From an uncultured Actinomyces sp. (GTDB taxonomy: Bacteria > Actinomycetota > Actinomycetes > Actinomycetales > Actinomycetaceae), in contig USHU01000044.1 of assembly GCA_900554605.1 (NCBI GenBank), forward strand, positions 1-7,542: 7,542 nucleotides of DNA, in the 5' to 3' direction. The notes under the pieces were generated by a model. It was given only the letters and a program-made list of their open reading frames with translations, was not told where the DNA came from and ran no database searches. Made by a program: the position numbers and the translations under genes. Positions 1 through 7,100 of this stretch are shown here, piece by piece; position 1 is the stretch's first letter, and each line of letters begins with the position of its first letter.

Positions 1-2269
1 TGTCGCGGGTGATCTCTTCCTCACCGAGCTTGGTCTCGCGGGCGTCGACCTCGTACTCCTCGATGTGGATCGAGGTCAGGATGTCCTCTTCCACGACGCG
101 GCGGCTGAGGATGATGGCGTCCTCGTAGTTGAGGCCTTCCCACGACATGTAAGCAACCAGCAGGTTCTTACCCAGTGCGACTTCACCGTTGTCGGTGGCG
201 GGGCCGTCGGCGAGCACGTCGCCTTCTTCCACGCGCTGACCTTCGTCAACGATGACGCGCTGGTTCGTGCAGTTACCGGGGTTGGAGCGCTCGAACTTCT
301 CGAGGCGGTAGGTATCGCGTCCACCTTCGTCCGTGGTCACGACGACCAGGTCGGCGGAAACTTCGGTGACAACACCGGAGTGCTGGGCGATAACCATTTC
401 GCCAGAGTCGTGTGCGGCACGCTGCTCCATGCCGGTACCCACCAGCGGAGCTTCCGTGGTGAGCAAGGGCACCGCCTGACGCTGCATGTTCGCACCCATG
501 AGGGCTCGGTTTGCATCGTCGTGCTCGAGGAAGGGGATGAACGCGGTTGCCACGGACACCATCTGGCGAGCAGAAACGTCCATGTAATCCACGCGATCAC
601 GTGCGATGAGGGTCGGGTCTTCGCCGGCAACACGGCACAGAACCTGCTCATCGATGAAGTGTCCATTAGCATCGACCGGCGAAGAAGCCTGTGCGATGAA
701 GTGACCCTTTTCGTCATCGGCGGTCAGGTACTCGACCTCGTCGGTGACCTGTCCGTTGCGAACGATACGGTAGGGGGTCTCGATGAAACCGAAGGGGTTG
801 ATGCGGGCGAAGGTTGCCAGCGAACCAATCAGACCAATGTTCGGGCCTTCAGGGGTTTCAATCGGGCACATACGACCGTAGTGCGAGGGGTGAACGTCAC
901 GAACCTCCATGGAGGCGCGGTCACGAGACAGACCACCAGGACCCAGGGCCGACAGACGACGCTTGTGCGTGAGGCCAGCCAGGTGGTTGTTCTGGTCCAT
1001 GAACTGAGACAACTGACTGGACCCAAAGAATTCTTTAATTGCAGCAACAACAGGACGGATGTTGATCAGGGATTGCGGGGTAATGGAGTCCGTTTCCTGA
1101 GTGGTCATACGCTCACGAACGGTACGTTCCATACGTGCAAGGCCCGTACGCACCTGCGCCTGGATGAGTTCACCCACGGCGCGGATACGGCGGTTTCCGA
1201 AATGATCAATATCGTCGGACTCGACGCGAACCTCGACGGGCTCACCGTGACGGACGCCTGCGAAGGTCTTCTCACCGGCATGCAGGGCAAGCAGGTACTT
1301 GACGGTCGCAATGATGTCGCCGATGGAGAGCACCAGTTCGGGGCTATCGGCCGGGGTGTCAACAGCCAGCTTCTTGTTGATCTTGTAGCGACCGACCTTT
1401 GCCAGGTCGTAACGCTTGGGATCAAAGTAGAAGTTGTGCAGCAGAGCCTCAGCGGCTTCAACGTTGGCGGGTTCGCCCGGACGCAGCTTGCGGTAGATAT
1501 CGGTCAGCGCCTCGTCGCGGGTACGAACGGTGTCCTTCTCAAGGGTCTCAAGAAGCACCGGGTAGGCGGCGAAGTGCTCGCGAATCTCGGCCTCGGACAG
1601 GCCAAGAGCCTTGAGGAAGTGCGTCACCGACTGCTTACGCTTACGGTCGATACGCACGCCCACGGCGTCACGCTTATCGATTTCGAACTCGAGCCATGCA
1701 CCACGGCTGGGGATGATCTTCGCGTTGAAGATTTCCTTGTCGGAACCGCGATCTGAGGTACGTTCAAAGTAGACACCGGGCGAACGAACCAGCTGAGAGA
1801 CAACGACACGCTCGGTGCCGTTGATGATGAAGGTGCCACGGGGGGTCATGAGCGGGAAATCGCCCATGAAGACGGTCTGCGACTTAATTTCGCCCGTGTT
1901 GTAGTTCATGAACTCGGCGGTCACGTACATGGGTGCCGAGTAGGTGTAATCCTTAGCCTTCGCTTCTTCAACGGAGTACTTCGGTCGTTCCAAGCGGTGA
2001 TCGCGGAACGACAGAGACATGGTACGAGCCACGTCTTCAATCGGCGAGATCTCTTGGAAAATTTCTTCAAGACCGGAGACATCCGGAACATCTACGCGTC
2101 CAGCAGCCTTTGCGGCATCCACGCGTGCTTTCCATGCATCGTTTCCCAGCAACCAGTCAAAGCTTTCGGTCTGCAGGCCGAGCAGATTCGGTGCCTGCAG
2201 AGGCTCGCGGAGCTTAGCGAAAGAAATGCGGTTCTTGGGCTGGTTGGCAGTGTTGGTACTTGCAGCCAA
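1..2269 (-). CDS. rpoB: RNA polymerase beta subunit, N-terminal 756 residues (3' end outside window)
   Basis: Beta subunit of the DNA-dependent RNA polymerase, which forms the catalytic core with beta'. Translation of the minus strand reads continuously as RpoB, starting [20 protein letters not shown] and running to EEITRD at the window edge. Recognisable blocks include [15 protein letters not shown] (near residue 40), [39 protein letters not shown] with [19 protein letters not shown], and [18 protein letters not shown]. The rifampicin region spans residues 416-442 (bases 944-1024). Residues matching E. coli Q513, D516, H526, R529 and S531 are all unchanged (Q422, D425, H435, R438, S440), but the position matching P520 is His429. 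The start is TTG at 2269: GGGAAGGA lies six bases upstream, an in-frame TGA lies eight codons upstream, and no other start codon lies between. About 400 C-terminal residues are missing because the window ends. No frameshift was seen. Confidence 0.98.
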   Translation of the reverse strand, partial: MAASTNTANQPKNRISFAKLREPLQAPNLLGLQTESFDWLLGNDAWKARVDAAKAAGRVDVPDVSGLEEIFQEISPIEDVARTMSLSFRDHRLERPKYSVEEAKAKDYTYSAPMYVTAEFMNYNTGEIKSQTVFMGDFPLMTPRGTFIINGTERVVVSQLVRSPGVYFERTSDRGSDKEIFNAKIIPSRGAWLEFEIDKRDAVGVRIDRKRKQSVTHFLKALGLSEAEIREHFAAYPVLLETLEKDTVRTRDEALTDIYRKLRPGEPANVEAAEALLHNFYFDPKRYDLAKVGRYKINKKLAVDTPADSPELVLSIGDIIATVKYLLALHAGEKTFAGVRHGEPVEVRVESDDIDHFGNRRIRAVGELIQAQVRTGLARMERTVRERMTTQETDSITPQSLINIRPVVAAIKEFFGSSQLSQFMDQNNHLAGLTHKRRLSALGPGGLSRDRASMEVRDVHPSHYGRMCPIETPEGPNIGLIGSLATFARINPFGFIETPYRIVRNGQVTDEVEYLTADDEKGHFIAQASSPVDANGHFIDEQVLCRVAGEDPTLIARDRVDYMDVSARQMVSVATAFIPFLEHDDANRALMGANMQRQAVPLLTTEAPLVGTGMEQRAAHDSGEMVIAQHSGVVTEVSADLVVVTTDEGGRDTYRLEKFERSNPGNCTNQRVIVDEGQRVEEGDVLADGPATDNGEVALGKNLLVAYMSWEGLNYEDAIILSRRVVEEDILTSIHIEEYEVDARETKLGEEEITRD

Positions 2270-2285
2270 CGGGGGTCCTTCCCTG
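2270..2285 (-). promoter_or_regulatory. Shine-Dalgarno that fixes the TTG start of rpoB
   Basis: Read on the minus strand, GGGAAGGACCCCCG lies directly before TTG. The AAGGA core is six bases from the start codon. With the in-frame TGA just upstream, this makes TTG at 2269 the only reasonable start, although a search limited to ATG starts would miss it. Confidence 0.85.
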
Positions 2286-2345
2286 CGTTTTCATTGCGCG
2301 CACACGCTTTTCGACCCATTAACTGACACCGTCCACATCCGCCCA

Positions 2346-2395
2346 GCGCCTATTACAGCGAATGGATACGGGTCACCTCGGGCACAATAAAGCGC
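2346..2395 (-). promoter_or_regulatory. Possible stem-loop at the 5' end of the rpoB leader
   Basis: In the minus-strand RNA, GCGC-T-TTATT (2395-2386) can pair with AATAGGCGC (2354-2346). The pairing gives nine base pairs, one of them G-U, with a single bulged T and a loop of about 31 nt. The stem begins within two or three bases of the predicted transcription start, so it could protect the 5' end or influence expression. No ligand-binding RNA family is recognised. Confidence 0.25.
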
Positions 2396-2403
2396 AAATA
2401 CTC

Positions 2404-2432
2404 ATTTTAGGTACAGGGATATAGGGGCGCAA
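2404..2432 (-). promoter_or_regulatory. Candidate sigma70-type promoter of rpoB
   Basis: On the minus strand a -35-like TTGCGC (2432-2427) is followed after 17 bases by a -10-like TAAAAT (2409-2404, five of six consensus bases). Transcription would start near 2397, giving a leader of about 130 nt before the TTG start. A second, overlapping option is TTGTCC, 17 bases, TATATC, just upstream. The -35 match is weak, and the call rests on spacing, the good -10 and position. Confidence 0.5.
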
Positions 2433-2440
2433 TGTTCGAC

Positions 2441-2453
2441 GGACAATATGTCC
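2441..2453. promoter_or_regulatory. 13-bp inverted repeat upstream of the rpoB promoter
   Basis: GGACAATATGTCC is a perfect 5-bp inverted repeat (GGACA/TGTCC) around a 3-base centre. Its edge is eight bases upstream of the candidate -35, a place where an activator or repressor could bind. It also overlaps the alternative -35 TTGTCC. I do not recognise it as the site of a named regulator, and a 5-bp arm can occur by chance. Confidence 0.3.
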
Positions 2454-2519
2454 AACCTCACGTTCAGCTGGCGCTCAGTCCAACTTCAGCCATTGAAGCT
2501 CTTCGCAGAACGTGGTCCG

Positions 2520-2593
2520 TGCCCCAAGTCGGGCTTGAACCGACGACCCACGGATTATGAGTCCGCTGCTCTGACCGACTGAGCTATTGGGGC
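2520..2593 (-). tRNA. tRNA with CAT anticodon, probably elongator tRNA-Met
   Basis: A complete cloverleaf reads on the minus strand. The acceptor stem is GCCCCAA/TTGGGGC (2593-2587 with 2527-2521). The D arm is GCTC/GAGC, the anticodon stem is GCGGA/TCCGT with loop CTCATAA, and the T arm is GTCGG-TTCAAGC-CCGAC. The discriminator base is A at 2520. The following bases are CGG, so the 3' CCA is not encoded and must be added by the CCA-adding enzyme. The anticodon CAT lies at 2557-2559. CAT can belong to elongator Met, initiator Met or lysidine-modified Ile2. The paired first acceptor base argues against initiator, and elongator Met is most likely. It sits between a LytR_C gene and rpoB, all on the same strand. 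Confidence 0.93.
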
Positions 2594-2599
2594 GTAGAA

Positions 2600-2630
2600 A
2601 GTTTAACGCGAAGTATCGCCTTCAGCGCAA
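2600..2630 (-). promoter_or_regulatory. Weak candidate promoter for the tRNA
   Basis: On the minus strand TTGCGC (2630-2625) and TAAACT (2605-2600) are separated by 19 bases, longer than usual. The -10 ends six bases before the first base of the mature tRNA, so a transcript from here would begin at or near the mature 5' end. The -35 hexamer is the same as in the candidate rpoB promoter. Co-transcription from the upstream LytR_C gene, 61 bases away, is the alternative. Confidence 0.3.
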
Positions 2631-2654
2631 CACGAGCCCCGCAGCCCCCCCTAC

Positions 2655-3242
2655 TTACTTGAGGACAACAACGACGTCAGGATCCCCCGTCTGCGTTTGA
2701 ACAACGCGCGAGATTCCCAAGACATTCGCGACCTCTTCGGCGGTGGCTTTGAGGTTGGGATCCTCGTAGTAGACGGTCGTAACTTCAGTGTCCCAGCCAC
2801 GCGCGTTTGCGGCACTTGCACCATCGAAGCCAGCGTTAGCCAGTGCAGAAACCTTCTGCGCCGCAAGGCCCTGAGTTCCGGTTCCGTTCAGCACGGAGAT
2901 CTTCGCGGAGTGACGCACCGGGATGGTCGGTGAGGGAGAAGGGGTCTCACTTGTCGTCGCCGAGGCGGAGGGCGAGGATGTGGCCTCGGAAGAAGGAGAA
3001 GCAGAGGGAGTGGTCGCGCTTGCGCTGGCAGATGCCGTCGCAGTAACGCTGGTCGTAGCCTTCGGCTGCGAGCCACCCGAGATCAGGATGTGGCTAATCC
3101 CCCATGCTGCCGCGGGAACGATCACCAGCACTGCAAGGAAGGGCCACACGCTCTTCCAACGCGAGGGCTGCTGAAGGTGCATGCCCTGGGGCATGTCTTC
3201 GCCGGCGCGGTCAAATTCATCCTTTGGATACTGAGAAGTCAC
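2655..3242 (-). CDS. Single-pass membrane protein with LytR_C domain
   Basis: A 195-residue envelope protein. It has a short cytoplasmic N-terminus (1-30), one membrane segment (about 31-53, [20 protein letters not shown]) and a low-complexity Ser/Thr/Ala/Pro linker (about 58-109). The C-terminal domain (about 113-195) starts [20 protein letters not shown] and ends VVVVLK. This matches the LytR_C domain, found at the end of LytR-CpsA-Psr proteins and in small stand-alone actinobacterial membrane proteins. The LCP catalytic domain is absent, so it is not itself a wall-polymer transferase, and its exact role is unknown. The extracellular linker is a plausible O-glycosylation target. The start is taken as GTG at 3242, with no clear Shine-Dalgarno but a TACTCT six bases upstream, which fits a leaderless mRNA. 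Met17 (3194) is an alternative. It is divergent from ung. Confidence 0.85.
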   Translation of the reverse strand: MTSQYPKDEFDRAGEDMPQGMHLQQPSRWKSVWPFLAVLVIVPAAAWGISHILISGGSQPKATTSVTATASASASATTPSASPSSEATSSPSASATTSETPSPSPTIPVRHSAKISVLNGTGTQGLAAQKVSALANAGFDGASAANARGWDTEVTTVYYEDPNLKATAEEVANVLGISRVVQTQTGDPDVVVVLK

Positions 3243-3248
3243 GGTTTC

Positions 3249-3277
3249 AGAGTAGCGAAAACACTATCCCTGCGCAT
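3249..3277 (-). promoter_or_regulatory. Candidate promoter of the LytR_C gene (leaderless)
   Basis: On the minus strand TACTCT (3254-3249) lies exactly six bases before the GTG start, and ATGCGC (3277-3272) lies 17 bases further up. This spacing would put the first transcribed base at the G of GTG. The hexamers are weak, so the evidence is mainly position and the lack of a Shine-Dalgarno. Confidence 0.35.
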
Positions 3278-3350
3278 AGTCCCTCCCCGCGTGGCTGAGA
3301 TTTCCCCATTTCAACTGATTGACGAGGCCGCGGCTGGGCAAGCCGGCGGC

Positions 3351-3363
3351 TACAGTAGGTCCG
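3351..3363 (+). promoter_or_regulatory. Candidate -10 box of ung (leaderless)
   Basis: TACAGT at 3351-3356 matches four of six -10 bases and is followed by six bases and then GTG at 3363. This is the usual layout of a leaderless actinobacterial gene. No matching -35 is seen at 16-19 bases. TTGACG at 3319-3324 is too far away (26 bases). Confidence 0.4.
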
Positions 3364-4049
3364 TGGAATCTTTGGATCGAGTGATTGACCCTTCATGGGC
3401 ACGTGCACTGGCGCCGGTAGAAGACAAAATTCATGAGCTGGGTGCTCAACTGCGCGCCGAAGTCGAGGCTGGACATGGGTATCTTCCCGCCGGAAGCGAT
3501 GTTTTGCGGGCTTTCACTTACCCCCTAGATCAGGTGAAAGTCCTCATCGTCGGCCAAGACCCCTACCCCACTCCCGGGCATGCGATGGGCCTCAGTTTTT
3601 CTGTTGCACCCGGCGTTCCTTTCCCCGCATCTCTGCGCAATATCTTCAAGGAACTCACCACCGACGTGGGGGTGCCAATGCCCACCAGCGGGGATCTGAC
3701 CCCTTGGTCGAGGCAAGGGGTGTGCCTTCTCAACCGCGTGTTGACGGTTCGCCCCGGACAAGCTGGCTCTCATCGAAAGATGGGATGGGAAGAAGTGACC
3801 TCTCGGGCCATTGATGCTCTGGTTGAGCGCCGCGATTCCTCGGGGAATCGTCTTCCGCTGGTTGCAATCTTGTGGGGACGAGATGCGCAGTCCTTGCGCG
3901 AGCAGTTGGGAGATACTCCCGCGATCGAGTCTGTCCACCCCTCTCCCCTATCGGCCAGGCGCGGATTCTTTGGCTCGAGGCCGTTTAGCCGCGCAAACAC
4001 CCTGCTTGAGCAGCAGGGGGCGACAGCGATTGATTGGCGGCTTCCCTAA
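3363..4049 (+). CDS. ung: Uracil-DNA glycosylase, family 1
   Basis: Removes uracil from DNA by cutting the N-glycosidic bond, the first step of base-excision repair after cytosine deamination or dUTP incorporation. The 228-residue product has the usual family length and all key motifs. GQDPYP (64-69) contains catalytic Asp66, and Phe79 in GLSFSV stacks on uracil. Asn124 in CLLNRVLTV recognises uracil. HPSPLSA (192-198) contains His192 and the DNA-intercalating loop. The ending [20 protein letters not shown]...IDWRLP resembles mycobacterial Ung. The PYP in place of the E. coli PYH is normal for this group. The start is GTG 3363; GTG 3381 (giving IDPSWA) is an alternative. The frame stays open upstream to 3090, but that part overlaps the opposite-strand LytR_C gene and lacks Ung similarity. 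It converges with the large secreted-protein gene. Confidence 0.96.
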   Translation: MESLDRVIDPSWARALAPVEDKIHELGAQLRAEVEAGHGYLPAGSDVLRAFTYPLDQVKVLIVGQDPYPTPGHAMGLSFSVAPGVPFPASLRNIFKELTTDVGVPMPTSGDLTPWSRQGVCLLNRVLTVRPGQAGSHRKMGWEEVTSRAIDALVERRDSSGNRLPLVAILWGRDAQSLREQLGDTPAIESVHPSPLSARRGFFGSRPFSRANTLLEQQGATAIDWRLP

Positions 4050-4084
4050 AGGCGTGCCCATCCACGTTCGCCGCTATGAGAAGA

Positions 4085-4115
4085 GGGGCACCCACGTACT
4101 CTGCGCGGGCGCCCC
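4085..4115 (-). terminator. Hairpin between convergent genes, probable terminator
   Basis: On the minus strand GGGGCGCCC pairs with GGGTGCCCC around a 13-base loop, a nine-pair GC-rich stem with one G-U pair. It is followed by TCTTCTCAT, a poor U-tract. It lies 22 bases after the stop of the large secreted-protein gene. In plus-strand RNA the same stem has one A-C mismatch, so it could also serve ung, less well. Confidence 0.5.
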
Positions 4116-4136
4116 ATCTCTGTAGAGTTCTTGCGA

Positions 4137-7100
4137 TTACTGCTTGATGAAGCGGAAACGCTGAGCCTTTGAACCGTTGTATCCGTAGGTCTGCAGAGGC
4201 GTTCCATCAGTATTTCGCCCGCCCTCTAGGTCGAGGAAGAGCAAGGGAGCAACCGCGGATCCAATGGCCAGATCTCCGTTGTCGGTCTCGACGACCATCC
4301 ATTTCTGCGCGTGAGTACCGTTTGCAGGCTGTTGAGTCACCTTGGTCCCGAAGGCTTTGCTGGCGCCGTAGACATCCAGTACCTTCCCTGAGCCAACATT
4401 CGTCAAAATGACATAGCCCTGAGCATCGTGACTGACACGCCACTTTTGCGCAGCACTACCATTCGCCGAATAGAGCCAGACGCGAGCGCCAGCGTCCTGC
4501 GAAGCCCACTGGACGTCCAGACGCTTTCCGGGAGCGGCGATCGGTTCAATCTCGTAAATCCCATCTTCGACAAGCCCACGCGTCGCATCAGCGGCATCAT
4601 CAAAACGACTGATGGGATCGTTGAGCTTGTCGAGGCGCCACTGTTGAGCGGTTGTGCCATTGGCGAGGTAGCCGTCAATGGCTCTGCCGTTTTGAGCAAT
4701 CCCCGCACTGAGGTCGACGACCAATCCCGTCCCCACATTGCGAAGCATGTAGGCCCCACCTGTGACCGAAGTGATCACCCATTTTTGATTCGGGTTATTC
4801 AGATCCGTTGTCCAAACCTGAAGTTGACGGCCCGGAATGGGTGTCCCGTCTGTACTATCCAGGGATTTACCCGACCAAACATTTTCGAGGCGGTAGTAGC
4901 CATCGCCGTCACGGGAGATCTTCCACATTTGGTCGTGGAATCCGTAGTTGGTCCACGCATGGACCTTTGCGCCGTTATCCAAAGAATAATCCGCAAGAGC
5001 CATGATCATGTCAGGGTTCACAACACTGGAAATCGAGTAGTAACCCGGGGCAATATCTGCCTGTCCCTCAGCGCTCACTGATGGCTTCGTCGGGATAAAC
5101 GCGAAAGTTTGAGCGTCTGAGCCATTGGCCGTCCACAGCTGAACATTCGCGCCGGAGAATCGCCCTCCCGCCGAGATATCAAGGACAATCGACGGATCCA
5201 AGGCGGAAACAATGGTGATACGTCCCTTGTCACCGGTCACGATCTTCCACTTTTGAGCGCGGCTTCCATTGTTACTCCATTGAGTGACATTCGTTCCGGG
5301 GCGGGATGACCCCCACTGCGCGTCAAGGACCTTACCGGAGGCGACATTTGTGATGGTCGCAAGGCCTTCCGCATCGTAGGAAACCCGCCACTTCTGAGCG
5401 CCACTTAAGTTCGCGTTCCACAGCTGGACATTCGCGCCATCATTTCGGCTCGCCGCCCAAACGTCGAGCACTAGATCATCTGCGAGCGCGGACTTGATGT
5501 AGTACTCGCCCGCTTCAACCGACGACTTAGTACCCACACCGTTTTGGACGCGGATCTTCGCGAAGGAATTGCCGTTCTTCTTGTAGTAGATAATGACGGA
5601 GTCTGTCGCATCCCACAGCGCGTGAGTATAGCCTTCCTTCGCGCTGATTGAGTCAGAGAATTCCACTTGGTAGCAGGTGTGACCGCCTGGACACAGCTTC
5701 TTGAACTCGCTTTCGGCCTTGTCCATGGGAACGATCCAGTACTCAAGACCACGGTAGGGCGAAGCCTCGGCTTCCATTGCCTTGGTCTTCGTCAGGTTGA
5801 AGACGCCTTTCGCTTTACCCGGCTGTGTGCTGGCAAAGGTTGACGATTCGTACCCCGCAACATCGATGCCCGGATTGAAGAACAGGATGAGCTCTGCCGC
5901 GATTGAGGCATCGACATCGGTCATTTCAAGGCGCTTGAGTTCATCTTGCTTTGCGGTAGAAAGCTCGGTCGGGGTCGCAGGATGACCCTTGTAATAGTAG
6001 AGGTAACGATCCCCGTAGTAGCTCTGCGTGAACCGCGCATAGTCTTCAAAGCCAGACTCCTGCTTCAGGTGGGTTCCGAGCATGAGCATCACTCCTTTGC
6101 CCTGTTTTTCAGCTTCGTTGAAGTAGCCGTCATTGAAGTTGTAGAGGGCCTTGAACTGAGCTGTCGCTTCAGCAGAAGGCGCGATATTGGTCTTGAGCAG
6201 AGCTGAGATGTTGACTGCCTTGACCTTGGAAGAGCTCTGCACGTCTTTGGCGAAAGCGTCTCCATCTCCGGGCGAACTCAGTAGTTTCGGCCGAGAAAGC
6301 CACCACTGCGCATTCGGCTCAGAATCAACCATCGCCCACAAGTAGGGCGACATCTCCCAGGTGCTATCGGCAGGGTACTCGGCACGCCCCTTGGCATATG
6401 TCTTTGCCTTCAGTTCTTTCCACTCACGCACCAATCGTTCGTGCGTACCCTTGGGATTTCCATCTTTATAGACGTCTGGGAACTTCACGTAGGAGTACGC
6501 ACCGTCAGTGATCAGACGGATCGTGTAGCGATCCTGCGGGATTTGATTCGCGTAAATGATCTTCTGGACAACGTTGACGAAGACGTCAACGACGTAGAGG
6601 TTGATCGTCGATGAGGGGTCCAGTTCGCGTAGGTCGCGCACGTAGTCGGCGACGATGTCGATGCGATCACGGAACTGCTGCGAGGCCTCGTCGAAGCCAC
6701 CGGGTTGGAGGGCGATTTCCTTTTCGGACAGGTAGGGAAGCCCGTAAACGCCGTAGTTATCAGCCTCAGGTCCGGGCAGCGCCTTCCAGTTGTACGCGTT
6801 CGGGCGCTCAAACATCGCGATTACCGGGCCGGATTTACGAATCGAGTTTTCTCCCCACAAGTTCAAGGAGAACATCGCTACGGGTAAAGTCGCGCTGACC
6901 GGTGCGATGTTGTAGCTATCTGCAGTTACTCCGACAATGCGGTTGGACAGAGTGCGAACAGTGTTCCCGTTCTTTTCCAAAGTAACCGAAGCAGTGAATT
7001 TTCCGAAGGTCCCGAAGTCAAGGGAGTAGTTTCCCTCTTGCACCTGAGCGAGTGGAATCTTCTTGTCGATCTCGCGAGTGACTTTTCCGCGGTAGTTCAT

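Noticed and set aside
65..1756. Long open frame of 563 codons on the plus strand
   Set aside because: It lies wholly antisense to rpoB, whose translation is unmistakable. Its product matches nothing I know, and its length is explained by codon bias in rpoB leaving few stops on the opposite strand.
2019..2390. Plus-strand open frame of 123 codons across the rpoB start
   Set aside because: It is antisense to the first 250 bases of rpoB and its control region, has no ribosome site, and its product is arginine/serine-rich low-quality sequence typical of a shadow frame.
2474..2492. Short inverted repeat downstream of the tRNA as a terminator
   Set aside because: On the minus strand AGCTTCA and TGAAGTT can pair around five bases, but the stem is AT-rich, includes a G-U pair and is not followed by a T-tract.
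2918..3060. Low-complexity GC-rich stretch, considered as a DNA repeat array
   Set aside because: It encodes the Ser/Thr/Ala/Pro linker of the LytR_C protein. The repetition is at the amino-acid level and no regular DNA unit is seen.
3090..3362. Upstream extension of the ung frame by 91 codons
   Set aside because: It overlaps the opposite-strand LytR_C gene, resembles no Ung N-terminus, and the 228-residue form from GTG 3363 already has the normal family length.
4428..5081. Plus-strand open frame of 217 codons
   Set aside because: It is antisense to the lectin domains, whose QxW repeats are clear on the other strand. No recognisable product or ribosome site.
4140..5522. Repeated AQKW units, considered as a CRISPR or tandem DNA repeat
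   Set aside because: The repeat is a protein motif of about 45 residues with divergent DNA. It is the beta-trefoil fold, not a nucleic-acid array.
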